Shown here: positions 1 through 7,720 of the stretch, piece after piece
Numbering within the stretch: position 1 is the first letter of the stretch
Layout: each line of letters begins with the position of its first letter
Origin: Cloacimonetes bacterium UBA6097
Lineage (GTDB): Bacteria > Cloacimonadota > Cloacimonadia > Cloacimonadales > Cloacimonadaceae
Assembly: GCA_002435865.1 (NCBI GenBank)
Contig: DIWV01000007.1
Location: 608,611 to 631,895, forward strand
Direction: 5' to 3'
Length of the DNA: 23,285 bases
Made by a program: the position numbers and the translations under genes
Notes under the pieces: generated by a model
What the model was told of the DNA's origin: nothing
The model's database searches: none
The model's input: only the letters and a program-made list of their open reading frames with translations

Positions 1-102
1 GTATTGCATCTAAGAAGGATTAAAGGAGTATCTATTACGTTTGAAGAGCTAAGTGTATACAGTGCAATTGGTTCCACTGATTTTGTATACACCTCTAAAT
101 AG
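1..102 (+). CDS. possible C-terminal end of a truncated gene, unidentified
   Basis: Frame 1 is open from the first base to a TAG at 100-102, giving 33 residues that end in TDFVYTSK. The peptide has a mixed, protein-like composition (LHLRRIKGV, ITFEELSVY) and could be the tail of a gene starting left of the window. It is too short to assign a family. A transposase tail is one possibility, because a 9-bp inverted repeat lies inside it, but this is a guess. The open frame could also be chance. Confidence 0.3.
   Translation, partial: VLHLRRIKGVSITFEELSVYSAIGSTDFVYTSK
53..92. repeat. 9-bp perfect inverted repeat with nested inner stem
   Basis: GTGTATACA (53-61) is the exact reverse complement of TGTATACAC (84-92). 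Inside it, CAGTG (60-64) can pair with CACTG (75-79). Each arm also contains the self-palindrome GTATAC. It lies in the last codons of the left-edge open frame. It could be an operator-like site, an RNA hairpin or the end of a mobile element, and nothing in the window decides between these. Confidence 0.5.
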
Positions 103-122
103 AAATCTGTTGATTGCTAAAA

Positions 123-140
123 TTTACAATCTTTTGTAAA
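123..140. repeat. small perfect hairpin downstream of two converging frames
   Basis: TTTACAA (123-129) pairs with TTGTAAA (134-140) around the loop TCTT. It sits between the stop of the left-edge frame (plus) and the stop of the membrane protein at 157 (minus). It is AT-only apart from one pair and has no clear T-run on either side, so it is at best a weak terminator. Confidence 0.3.
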
Positions 141-156
141 AGAGCGACTTTCTGTC

Positions 157-555
157 TTAGTTTTTCTTTTCTTCTACCTTAATGAATCCTCTAAGGTGCA
201 ATAAATGTCCAGCCAATATGAAGCAGATAATGACAACCATCTTTTCACGCCAGTTAATCGTATGAGAGAGAGCTCCATAACGAAGAACCCATACACCAAA
301 CACAAGAATAATCAGGGCGACTATTTCCCGCAGCAGGTGCATCGAATTAACGGGGAAGATTTTTTTCTTGCTGATAACTTCAATCAGACCGAATAAACCG
401 ATGATAAATCCCACGATACCTACTACAAGATAAACAAATGATTGGTGCAAGAAGCAGGAATAAATCAATCCAATTGAGGTTAAAAACAGAATTGCAGCCA
501 CATAGAAGGTGGCAGTGAAATAACCGGGTCCATAATAATATTTCTTTTTTTCCAT
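157..555 (-). CDS. small four-helix membrane protein, function unknown
   Basis: This encodes 132 residues with four hydrophobic segments at about 14-34, 40-60, 74-92 and 105-122, and a short charged tail ending KVEEKKN. The N-terminus begins MEKKKYYYGPGYF, a positively charged cytoplasmic-style start. No catalytic motif is visible. The layout of paired helices resembles small DUF308/HdeD-like integral membrane proteins, but the similarity is of type only. The ATG is preceded by a purine block (AGGGGG on the minus strand) about 6 bases away and by a good -35/-10 pair, so it is probably transcribed alone. It is not close enough to the 858-1274 gene to be clearly in its operon. I do not recognise its function. 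Confidence 0.65.
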   Translation of the reverse strand: MEKKKYYYGPGYFTATFYVAAILFLTSIGLIYSCFLHQSFVYLVVGIVGFIIGLFGLIEVISKKKIFPVNSMHLLREIVALIILVFGVWVLRYGALSHTINWREKMVVIICFILAGHLLHLRGFIKVEEKKN

Positions 556-577
556 CAGAACCCCCTATCTGTAGTTG

Positions 578-606
578 ATTTAATTAAATGTTTAATCAGT
601 TGTCAA
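578..606 (-). promoter_or_regulatory. promoter candidate for the 132-residue membrane protein
   Basis: On the minus strand a perfect TTGACA (601-606) is followed after 17 bases by TTAAAT (578-583), a 4/6 match to the -10 consensus. The distance to the ATG at 555 leaves room for a short leader and the AGGGGG ribosome site at 561-566. Confidence 0.45.
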
Positions 607-857
607 GTGTTTTCTTTTTGTCTATGTGACTGGGCTCCAGGTAAATAAGTAAGATAGCTCTATAGGCTTAAATTTTAATCTGAGGAAGCTGTTTATTGGT
701 AATCATACACTCTTTAGTCATTTGGGAATCGTGATAGGATTAAATATCCCAGGGAGTTAAGTGTTAGTTTTTTAAGATAGTATATACTTCTATAAAATTG
801 AAAGATAAATTATGGTCAGTGGAATTCTGCTGGTCAACTAAATTAACACCGGGGAAA
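607..857. other. intergenic stretch with no recognised feature
   Basis: This AT-rich gap lies between the promoter of the membrane protein at 157-555 and the end of the minus-strand gene at 858. No convincing terminator, tRNA or coding frame was seen. Confidence 0.5.
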
Positions 858-1274
858 TCAAGCCAGCAGATTGAAAAACACATACGCAAAAACAGCAGTA
901 GAGATACACATAATAAAGAGCAACAGGGCAATGGCAATAATTATCCTGGCTTTGGCTTTGGCAGCAGCATCATAAAGTATCCGTGTATCTTTGATAACTT
1001 TAAAACCCTCAGGCGGGAACTGCCCTTGTTTAATAGTCCTGATGGCAATCCTGACCATCAGCAATGAAAATAATGCAGGTATCAAAAGGATAATCAACAG
1101 TATATATTTGACAATATTTAAAGCTGTATCAGATTCCTGCTGAGCAAGGTAAGTTTCCAGCCGTGGTATTAATACAGTGAGGCATAGAATTCCTCCCAGT
1201 GCTATCAGGAGAACCAGGATGAATACTTTCTTACGGTAGACAGGGTCTGCAGGTAAATATTCCGGGCGTTCCAT
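858..1274 (-). CDS. three-helix membrane protein, function unknown
   Basis: This encodes 138 residues with three strongly hydrophobic segments at about 15-37, 52-74 and 109-136, separated by charged loops. It starts MERPEYLPADPVYRKKV. The region at about 76-105 (TIKQGQFPPEGFKVIKDTRI) is a soluble loop ahead of the last helix. The ATG lies 6 bases beyond the stop of the nitroreductase gene. The ribosome site (GTGAGG) overlaps that stop codon, so the two are very likely co-transcribed and translationally coupled. No family is recognised. The position suggests it is a membrane companion of the nitroreductase, or simply a trailing gene of the operon. Confidence 0.7.
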   Translation of the reverse strand: MERPEYLPADPVYRKKVFILVLLIALGGILCLTVLIPRLETYLAQQESDTALNIVKYILLIILLIPALFSLLMVRIAIRTIKQGQFPPEGFKVIKDTRILYDAAAKAKARIIIAIALLLFIMCISTAVFAYVFFNLLA

Positions 1275-1280
1275 ATATCC

Positions 1281-1856
1281 TCACTTGGTTGAAATAATAA
1301 TATCTTTTAAAGCTCGTTTAGGGACGTGGTGAATGCCAAATTCATCACGGTAGTATTCTATATCATCCGGGTCGATGACCTTCTCAATCTTGACTATTTC
1401 CACCGGTTTTCCAAGGGCAATAACCAGGATTATCTCCAGTTTATCAGGAAGTTCAAGTGACTTGTGTAGTTCTTCTTTTTTAACTGAAGCAATCTGGCAG
1501 CCGCCTAATCCCATTTCTGTTGCGCCCAGCAGAATAGTCTGTGCTGCAATACCGGTGTCAATTAAAAGATGTTTGCTGACTTTTGCGGGTCCAAGTATCA
1601 GGATATAACCTGTGGGTCTCTCGCCATGCAGAGGTCCTTCCCAGTCTTTTAAATAGGCTGCCCACCCCACATGGCTAAAGATTGTTTCATTGGTCTTTTT
1701 AGTGATTGAAAAGAAGTACCTGAGTTTCTGCAGATTAGCAGCGCTGGGGCATAATCTTGCCATGTCTATCAGGTAATTTATCTGCTTCTTAGTTATCTTA
1801 ACCGTACCGTCGAATCTGCGGTAACTGCGGTTCTTTTTAACCAGTTGTTTCAGCAT
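1281..1856 (-). CDS. nitroreductase-family NAD(P)H flavin oxidoreductase
   Basis: This 191-residue protein is typical in length for the compact nitroreductase fold. The N-terminal RSYRRF (about 11-16) is the family's FMN-phosphate-binding pattern. It is followed by the LCPSAANLQ segment (about 36-44), matching the usual 'apSa.N.Qp' motif. The later GATEMGLGGCQIA stretch (about 111-123) matches the family's 'a.alGlgsc.i' region, and ALGKP comes near residue 150. Members transfer electrons from NAD(P)H through FMN to nitro compounds, quinones, flavins or other acceptors. The actual substrate cannot be told from sequence. The start is supported by AAGGAG 5 bases or so upstream. It lies downstream of nadE and ribD, which make or process the NAD and flavin cofactors such an enzyme uses, and is coupled to the following membrane protein. 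Confidence 0.88.
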   Translation of the reverse strand: MLKQLVKKNRSYRRFDGTVKITKKQINYLIDMARLCPSAANLQKLRYFFSITKKTNETIFSHVGWAAYLKDWEGPLHGERPTGYILILGPAKVSKHLLIDTGIAAQTILLGATEMGLGGCQIASVKKEELHKSLELPDKLEIILVIALGKPVEIVKIEKVIDPDDIEYYRDEFGIHHVPKRALKDIIISTK

Positions 1857-1881
1857 AACTCTCTCCTTCGGTTATCGTAAC

Positions 1882-1898
1882 GCCTTTTCGCAAAAGGC
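1882..1898. repeat. GCCTTTT-CGC-AAAAGGC hairpin
   Basis: This is a perfect 7-bp stem (1882-1888 with 1892-1898) and a 3-base loop, the first of four successive hairpins in the ribD-nitroreductase gap. There is no T-run on the minus strand, so a terminator role is not supported. Confidence 0.45.
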
Positions 1899-1904
1899 TT
1901 TCCA

Positions 1905-1928
1905 GGATTCCTGCCTGCGCAGGAATGA
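1905..1928. repeat. dispersed palindromic repeat, dRS3/REP-like, T-A variant
   Basis: ATTCCTGC (1907-1914) pairs perfectly with GCAGGAAT (1919-1926) around CTGC. It belongs to the same family as the two arms at 23121-23192. One stem position carries T-A here, where the other copies have C-G and A-T. The core (ATTCC...GGAAT with a CTGCGC centre) resembles the widespread dRS3-type intergenic repeats. Confidence 0.75.
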
Positions 1929-1948
1929 GCATTTTTTATTATATCGCA

Positions 1949-1998
1949 GGCACATTCGTCCCGATTGTGCCCATGCTTTCTACAGGCGAGACTCCTGT
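1949..1998. repeat. two-hairpin dispersed element abutting the ribD stop
   Basis: The first hairpin pairs 1949-1958 with 1962-1971 (GGCACATTCG with CGATTGTGCC, one mismatch) around a TCCC turn. Ten bases later ACAGGCG (1982-1988) faces CTCCTGT (1992-1998) around AGA, with one mismatch. TAACTACATT follows immediately and runs into the ribD stop codon. The region at 10467-10527 repeats this order of parts. Confidence 0.6.
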
Positions 1999-2005
1999 AA
2001 CTACA

Positions 2006-3103
2006 TTAATTATAAACCGGATATCCGGTAAGAACGAAATCAGAACCTGATTTTTCTATCCCCATATCAGTCAGGTATATAGCTTTTTCTATATTGTCAA
2101 TTCCAATATTATGCCATGCCATATTGTTGCCACCCAGCAGTTTGGGTGCAATAAACATGATTATCTTATCTACCAGCCGGGCATTTAAAAATGCTGAATT
2201 AAGGTTGCTGCCGGCTTCCAGCAGAATAGCAGATATGTTTCTATTATATAACTCATTCAAAATCATGTCAATATTAAGATGAGTTCCGCTTGTTTCTGTT
2301 TTGACAATCTCAACACCAAGAGCAGCCAAATTCTTTTCTTTCTCCGGTTTAACATATTCTGCTGCAGAGAAAAGAATGGTCTTTTGTTTGTCAGATGTTA
2401 AAGCTATATTACAATCCAGGGGTAAACGGCACTTTGTATCCAGAATTACACGCAAAGGTTGTTTGTAAGGATTATCCAGTCTCACATTCAGCATTGGATT
2501 ATCGTTTAAAACAGTTCCGATACCAGTAATAATGGCATCCGCTTCCTCGCGCAGTTCATGTGTTCTTTTACGGCTATCTTCACAGGAAATCCACCTGGAT
2601 GAACCATCCTCAGCAGCAATTCTGCCACCCAGGGTAGTTGCAGTTTTCAATACAACATAAGGTCTTTTCTTAGTAATAAAAGTCAGGTAATATTCCAGTT
2701 GTTTGGTAATTACATCAGCAAGGAGTCCGGTTTCAGCTTTTATTCCGGCATCCTCCAGCATTTGGATACCCTTGCCCGAAACCAGAGGATTTGGGTCCTT
2801 TATACCTACAATAACGCTATTTATACCGCTATCTATAATTGCCTTTGCACAGGGAGGTGTTTTTCCGAAATGAGAACAGGGTTCCAGAGTTACATACATT
2901 GATGCACCTGAACAATCTGCAGTTGCGTTTTTAATAGCCTGTACCTCTGCATGGTCAGAGCCATATTCCTGAGTAAAACCTTCTCCGATTATAATGCTAT
3001 CTTTGACAATAACAGCACCTACAAAAGGATTGGGAGAGCATTTTCCTCTGGCTTGTTCAGCCAGTTCAATGGCTTTCTGCATGTATTGGCTGTGATTATC
3101 CAT
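2006..3103 (-). CDS. ribD: bifunctional riboflavin deaminase/reductase RibD
   Basis: This encodes 365 residues, the normal size of the fused enzyme. Residues 1 to about 145 are the pyrimidine deaminase, with the zinc/catalytic HAE motif at about 50-52 (DHAEVQAI) and the zinc-binding PCSHFGKTPPC at about 75-85. Residues about 146-365 are the reductase domain, with RPYVVLKTATTLGGRIA and DAIITGIGTVLNDNPMLN as the family's NADPH- and substrate-binding segments. It catalyses the second and third steps of riboflavin synthesis from the GTP-derived pyrimidine. The start lies inside the 3' end of the TPR gene (8-base overlap), so translation is probably coupled. No FMN riboswitch is seen upstream, and other rib genes except ribF are absent from the window. 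Confidence 0.95.
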   Translation of the reverse strand: MDNHSQYMQKAIELAEQARGKCSPNPFVGAVIVKDSIIIGEGFTQEYGSDHAEVQAIKNATADCSGASMYVTLEPCSHFGKTPPCAKAIIDSGINSVIVGIKDPNPLVSGKGIQMLEDAGIKAETGLLADVITKQLEYYLTFITKKRPYVVLKTATTLGGRIAAEDGSSRWISCEDSRKRTHELREEADAIITGIGTVLNDNPMLNVRLDNPYKQPLRVILDTKCRLPLDCNIALTSDKQKTILFSAAEYVKPEKEKNLAALGVEIVKTETSGTHLNIDMILNELYNRNISAILLEAGSNLNSAFLNARLVDKIIMFIAPKLLGGNNMAWHNIGIDNIEKAIYLTDMGIEKSGSDFVLTGYPVYN

Positions 3104-4292
3104 TGTCCACGTGTTCCAGGTTCTTCTTTAATATTTCGGAATTGGGATCTATCTTAAGTGCATCCTGCCAGACTGTTTTTGCCTTATCAGGTTGTCCCAG
3201 TCCCAGATAACAGATGCCGACGTTATTCTGTACATTGATATCTTCAGGATTCTGTTTTGCAAGCTGTTCCCATTTAAGCAGGGCAGTCTTATATTCTTTG
3301 TTATTCATATACAGCATTGCCAGTTGGAAAGCCGGTTCCTGCCAGCTTTCGTCCAGAGCTATTGCTTTTTGGAAAGCAGTCTTAGCATCATCAGTTCTCG
3401 CACACATCAGATAATATAAGCCGTAATAATACTGGATATCGGAACAGAGAGGAAACTTAGCAGAAGCATTCTCAAGCTGTTTGAATAAAGCGGATTTATC
3501 TTTATTACTGATTGCCAAAGCAATTTGACGGAAAATGGTTTTCTGGGCATAATAATCCTGTAAAGTACCCCATATTACCTGATACAAATACCAGGTTTCA
3601 TTTGATTGCACAAAGATAAAAGTCCAGTTTTCCTTGCTGTTGATTTCACAAAAAACAAAAGATTGTTTTCTGTCTTCAGTAAAACCTGCATTAATAATGG
3701 AGTGGCTCTTAACTCTTTTAAGAATAAGATGTTTTGACAATTCGGATAAAAGCAGAGAATAAATCTCCGGAGAAACATCACTGCCAATTGAATGAAAGCT
3801 CACTACCTTATCCCAATCCAGCGCTATCAATGCATCAAGATAATCAGAAGCCAGTGATTCAGGACTGGAAACTGTTTCTGCTGGTGTTGTTAAATCCAGG
3901 TTTAAGTTTGAATTTAAGAGGGATATTATCCCATAATCCGGATATGAAAATCCCGTAAGCCATTCTCTAAGCTTTGATTTTCCTTCTTTACTTTGGGATA
4001 TCTCATGAGGAGTTTTATTGTCCAAAGATTCAACTTTCATATAAATCCAGAATTGAATATATCTGTCTAAAAAATCAATAAATTCTGTTCTGGAATCTGA
4101 TTTAATCTGAGGTAGTGGAGAAGATGAATCTGTTTTCTTGGGAGTATAGGGACAGGCTTCCGGGCATTTGCTATCAGCCCGGTATCCGTTACAACATTTC
4201 CAGCCGATATCTTTGTTTTTGCGCAGGCAATATCTGATAGCCCTTTCTTCTCCGCAAGCTTTACATCTGTCTTTTTTAAGCCAATCTAACAT
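3096..4292 (-). CDS. Cys-rich zinc-finger and TPR protein, function unknown
   Basis: This 398-residue protein has three visible parts. Residues 10-47 hold seven cysteines (10, 13, 22, 33, 34, 43, 47), including a CKAC pair, consistent with a zinc-binding module. The middle (about 140-260) is a predicted alpha/beta region with Trp-rich strands (ENWTFIFVQSNETWYLY), which might be an NTF2-like or ligand-binding fold. The C-terminal 110 residues are TPR units, with consensus spacing around YYYGLYYLMCARTDDAKTAF, PAFQLAMLYMNNKEYKTALL and VQNNVGICYLGLGQPDKAK. TPRs usually mediate protein-protein contacts. It has no signal peptide, so it is probably cytoplasmic. Its ribosome site AGGTAA overlaps the nadE stop codon, and its end overlaps ribD, so it is firmly inside the cofactor operon. 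No named family is recognised. Confidence 0.85.
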   Translation of the reverse strand: MLDWLKKDRCKACGEERAIRYCLRKNKDIGWKCCNGYRADSKCPEACPYTPKKTDSSSPLPQIKSDSRTEFIDFLDRYIQFWIYMKVESLDNKTPHEISQSKEGKSKLREWLTGFSYPDYGIISLLNSNLNLDLTTPAETVSSPESLASDYLDALIALDWDKVVSFHSIGSDVSPEIYSLLLSELSKHLILKRVKSHSIINAGFTEDRKQSFVFCEINSKENWTFIFVQSNETWYLYQVIWGTLQDYYAQKTIFRQIALAISNKDKSALFKQLENASAKFPLCSDIQYYYGLYYLMCARTDDAKTAFQKAIALDESWQEPAFQLAMLYMNNKEYKTALLKWEQLAKQNPEDINVQNNVGICYLGLGQPDKAKTVWQDALKIDPNSEILKKNLEHVDNG

Positions 4293-4299
4293 GTTTTAC

Positions 4300-5076
4300 C
4301 TATTTGTTGAAATCCATAATCAAGGGCGGAAGTTGTCTCTTGAATTCGCTTCTGTTCATCAAATCAATCACTCTGTTGATTTGTCCTTCTGTAAAACCTG
4401 ATTTAAGTATCGCTTCTTTATCTTTAAGTTCTTCGGTTAAGGCAAAGAGAATTTCGTCCAGTTCACCGTATTTAAGCCCCAACTCGCCTTCATCGGTCTG
4501 GTTTGACCACAGGTCTGCAGTTGGTGTTTTGTGGATTATATTCTCTGGGATATCGAGCAGTTCAGCCATTTTCCATACTTCAGTTTTATATAAATGACCG
4601 ATAGGTTCAAATGCGCAGGCTCCATCTCCATGTTGTGTGAAGTAACCCACCATCATTTCTGTCCTGTTAGAAGTACCCACTACCAATGCCTTGTATTTAG
4701 CTGACAGGTCATATAACACACACATTCTGGTGCGTGCCATCCAGTTGCCTAATCTGAGTTTATCTGCATCTGGCTGGAACTTATCAAAGTAAGATTGAAC
4801 CATGGGAGTGATATCAATTCTTTCATAATGGATATCAAGTTGTGTTGCAATTGATAAAGCATCATTGTAACTATCTGGGCTGCTGTTTTTGTAAGGAAGC
4901 ATAACTCCGTAAACATGTTCTTTACCCAGTGCGTGAACAGCTAAAGCTGCTGATAAAGAAGAGTCAACTCCTCCGGAGAGTCCTATAACCAAATTCTCAA
5001 ATCCGTTTTCATTAACATATCTTTTAATAAATCCTGAGATATTATCAATCTCAACTGATAAATCTAATGTGCGCAT
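4300..5076 (-). CDS. nadE: ammonia-type NAD synthetase NadE
   Basis: This 258-residue protein is the size of the ammonia-dependent, single-domain NAD synthetases. It lacks the N-terminal glutaminase (nitrilase) domain. The ATP-pyrophosphatase P-loop SGGVDSS is at 34-40. GTSNRTE follows at about 135-141, and FEPIGHLYKTEVWKMA matches the family's 'aPIgdLyKteV' segment. KTPTADLWSNQTDEGELG is the conserved deamido-NAD binding loop. It converts nicotinic acid adenine dinucleotide to NAD in the cytoplasm. The start is supported by AAGGA about 8 bases upstream and by a promoter candidate at 5118-5147, making it the first gene of the leftward cofactor cluster. Confidence 0.95.
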   Translation of the reverse strand: MRTLDLSVEIDNISGFIKRYVNENGFENLVIGLSGGVDSSLSAALAVHALGKEHVYGVMLPYKNSSPDSYNDALSIATQLDIHYERIDITPMVQSYFDKFQPDADKLRLGNWMARTRMCVLYDLSAKYKALVVGTSNRTEMMVGYFTQHGDGACAFEPIGHLYKTEVWKMAELLDIPENIIHKTPTADLWSNQTDEGELGLKYGELDEILFALTEELKDKEAILKSGFTEGQINRVIDLMNRSEFKRQLPPLIMDFNK

Positions 5077-5117
5077 ATCAAATCCTTGAGTGATACATTA
5101 TTATTTGAATCACAAAG

Positions 5118-5147
5118 ACTATGAAGAAACTCCTAGCTAATTGTCAA
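5118..5147 (-). promoter_or_regulatory. promoter candidate for the nadE-TPR-ribD operon
   Basis: On the minus strand a perfect TTGACA (5142-5147) is followed after 18 bases by CATAGT (5118-5123), a 4/6 -10 match. The nadE ATG would be about 35 bases after the start of transcription. The -10 is weak. Confidence 0.4.
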
Positions 5148-5210
5148 ATTAAAAAAAACAATTTGATGATTATAATCAGGATAAAAAACAAGTATATTAT
5201 CAGAAAATAA

Positions 5211-7451
5211 TTATCTTGAACCTATAGGTGCAGCCATAGCGGTTACTTTATAAAAACACTTTTCAGCATAAGGAGATGCTGCGGAATACGTATCAGTGAA
5301 CATAGTAGTATACACAGAAAAGGTTTGCGTATCAGGGCCACTGAAATCAAGGGAATTTGATTTTGTAACAAGATAATAATCAGGAGTATCAGAATGACCG
5401 CTTAATGTTGTTGTAACATTATCCCAGTGAATATTGATTAAACTAGTCGAAAAATCAAAAGAAGAGATTTGTGGTGCCTGGTAGATCCGTAAGTATCCGG
5501 TGCAGTATGATGTAGGAACAAATACTTGCTGATTTGCACCTAAAACAGTAACCCGATAATTGTAAACCAGAGAATCTGCAAGTGGAAAATCACCGTCTGT
5601 GTATTGAAATGCGTTATCCGGTAGAGTGGCAATTGATTCCCATATAGTTGAACCTGCTACTCTGCGGTCAATCCGGTAGCCATCTATAAGGACATCGGCT
5701 GGTACCTGGGTCCAGGTGATTGATATATGACTAGCATCACTTTGCTGACTGATGTAACTCAAGTTTGTCACTGCAGGGTCAGAAGCATATGTTATAAGAT
5801 TGATCGGAGCTGTATAATCAGACATGCGGTTGGATTTATCCCTTGCAGCCATTTTAAAAATGTAATGATAGCCCAGTGGGATATTTTCCATTTCAATCAA
5901 ATCAAGGGCTTGGTCTGCAAGAGCTATGACATTATTTCTGTCAAAGATCAAGGTATCTACAATGGTATAAACGCCTCCTCCCTGGTATGTTCTGCGTACG
6001 AGAGACATAATCCATGTATCAAAGTCATATTCATATGATCTTAACCAGTTTAATCTTAAAACGTTGGTATTGATAATTGTAGCTTCTATTATTTCAGTCA
6101 TTTCAGGTGCAAGACCGTCATTCATAACCAAAGTGTGATAAAGACTAGTGTGTAAAGCATCGATCCAAGGTTGATAATATTGCATAACTTTTATATACCT
6201 GTCTGCAAAATTCCAGGTTTGAGTAACATAGTCCCATCCATAAAACCATGCCAAAAGTGAATCATTTTGAGGATAACAATTGGGTAATTCATCCATTTCT
6301 ATATGAAAAAAAGGATCATAAACATCATAATTATTCCAGCCTGCTATTGAGTATAGCATTTGGTTATTATATCCATATCCGGGTAAATCAACCTGATTTG
6401 AGACAGGTATTTGATTAACACCATCATCAAAATCAAAAGGGTGTACAGAGTAATTAACTCCCCAGAAATAATTGGTTGTAACTTCTGCATTATTACCGAT
6501 TGTGTTAGCAGCATGAATAATATACGGTGCAGCATTTATTATATCAGTTAAGGTTTGCGACAAATCCCTGATTGGTAAATTAGGACAAATCTCTCCATTA
6601 CCTGCAGAAACCTGACAACTTGGATAACCAATATGCATGTTTGTATCATAAGAGTGAGTCTGCAGAGAAAACTCACGCTTGATAATGCTTGGAGAATTTG
6701 ATAATAAAGTTCTGATTTCATCACAGGATTTCATATATGCCTTATGTAAAGGATGTCCGGAATATCGGCTGGGATCACTAATAGATTGAGAATTTGTATA
6801 AACACCTGTACCAGTCCACATCACTTCTCTTCCTGCTCCGTTAACGAAAAGAAACCGGGCATCTAATTGTGTAAAGGCTCTACATGCCAAAGGGACAGAA
6901 ATATAATCATCATTAGGATGAGGTACCATGATAACTATCGGATTTATGGCTTCAGGGTTAAATACAGCTAATCCCCAACCCAGGTTAAAACTTCCGAATT
7001 CATCATCATCAGTTTCAGGGGTTCCATTATCGTCATAATAAGTATCATCCAGCCTTTCTCTGAGCATATAATAAGTTCTGTTCGTTTCCGTGTCAAAAAA
7101 CGAAACCAGGTCATAAGGTAAATTGCTTTCAGCCAGTTCTTGTTCAAGCTGATCCCATTGCTGATTAACAAAATAATCACAGATCAAATTCCATTGTTGT
7201 ATCTGAGTGGGATTCGGCAGTGTAAATGCTCCGAAACCATTAGTCTGTCTGTCCCAGGGTGGATAAGCATTGAAACCGGGTATTACTACTCCTTCAGAAA
7301 CATGAGACACCCAATTATCATAATCACTTCCCGTCTCATGTCCCATAAGGAATTGATAGAATACTCCTGATTCGTATATCATTGAAGAAAGTGAAGATGA
7401 TAATGCTACAATTAGCAAAATCAAAAAAAGTAACGAGCTGAATTTATTCAT
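5211..7451 (-). CDS. large secreted protein with FN3-like C-terminal domains
   Basis: This encodes 746 residues. Residues 1 to about 23 are a signal peptide (MNKFSSLLFLILLIVALSSS). The N-terminal half contains histidine/acidic clusters in otherwise globular sequence: VPHPNDDY at about 174-181, NGAGREVMWTGTG and SDPSRYSGHPLHKAY after it, and QTHSYDTNMH near 265. Their pattern recalls metal-dependent hydrolases of the N-formylglutamate amidohydrolase/peptidase kind, but this is only a resemblance. About 445-746 contains three FN3-like beta-sandwich units. In the second, the run from DASHISITWTQVP to YNYRVTVLG is the clearest FN3 pattern. No type IX-style C-terminal sorting domain is visible. 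AAGGAG lies 12 bases upstream of the ATG, a long spacing. It stands alone, divergent from the lipoprotein gene at 7721. Confidence 0.8.
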   Translation of the reverse strand: MNKFSSLLFLILLIVALSSSLSSMIYESGVFYQFLMGHETGSDYDNWVSHVSEGVVIPGFNAYPPWDRQTNGFGAFTLPNPTQIQQWNLICDYFVNQQWDQLEQELAESNLPYDLVSFFDTETNRTYYMLRERLDDTYYDDNGTPETDDDEFGSFNLGWGLAVFNPEAINPIVIMVPHPNDDYISVPLACRAFTQLDARFLFVNGAGREVMWTGTGVYTNSQSISDPSRYSGHPLHKAYMKSCDEIRTLLSNSPSIIKREFSLQTHSYDTNMHIGYPSCQVSAGNGEICPNLPIRDLSQTLTDIINAAPYIIHAANTIGNNAEVTTNYFWGVNYSVHPFDFDDGVNQIPVSNQVDLPGYGYNNQMLYSIAGWNNYDVYDPFFHIEMDELPNCYPQNDSLLAWFYGWDYVTQTWNFADRYIKVMQYYQPWIDALHTSLYHTLVMNDGLAPEMTEIIEATIINTNVLRLNWLRSYEYDFDTWIMSLVRRTYQGGGVYTIVDTLIFDRNNVIALADQALDLIEMENIPLGYHYIFKMAARDKSNRMSDYTAPINLITYASDPAVTNLSYISQQSDASHISITWTQVPADVLIDGYRIDRRVAGSTIWESIATLPDNAFQYTDGDFPLADSLVYNYRVTVLGANQQVFVPTSYCTGYLRIYQAPQISSFDFSTSLINIHWDNVTTTLSGHSDTPDYYLVTKSNSLDFSGPDTQTFSVYTTMFTDTYSAASPYAEKCFYKVTAMAAPIGSR

Positions 7452-7664
7452 TTAACGTTCAATCTCCTTAAAAAAGGGTACATATATCCCATAGATGTAT
7501 ATCCCGTAAACCACGGTTTCTTGTCAACAAGTAACTTTCCCATGTCTTTGACATCAATAACCGGTTCCGAGAAAATGGTTACTGATTTACTTCGAAAAAA
7601 TACTAATATTACCTTTTAATAATATAATGTGTTCTGCAAGAAAAAAAAATCTCGGGAATAATAA

Positions 7665-7698
7665 TTGCACTTGATAAAAACTACACTGTTATTAAAAT
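7665..7698 (+). promoter_or_regulatory. promoter candidate for the LVIVD lipoprotein
   Basis: TTGATA (7671-7676) is followed after 16 bases by TAAAAT (7693-7698), each 5/6 to consensus. An overlapping alternative is TTGCAC (7665-7670) with TGTTAT (7687-7692). Either places the start of transcription just before the GGAGG at 7710-7714. This favours translation from ATG 7721 over ATG 7706. Confidence 0.4.
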
Positions 7699-7720
7699 TG
7701 GTTCCATGTGGAGGAAATGC

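Noticed and set aside
1882..1898. Terminator after ribD
   Set aside because: The stem is good, but the minus strand continues without a T-run, and the nitroreductase ribosome site follows.
3104..3300. FMN riboswitch ahead of ribD
   Set aside because: The region is coding sequence of the TPR gene, and no conserved RFN-element blocks were seen.
5145..5164. CAAATT/AATTTG hairpin as a terminator of the 746-residue gene
   Set aside because: The stem is short and AT-only. The T-run lies in the loop rather than after the stem, and the region overlaps the nadE promoter candidate.
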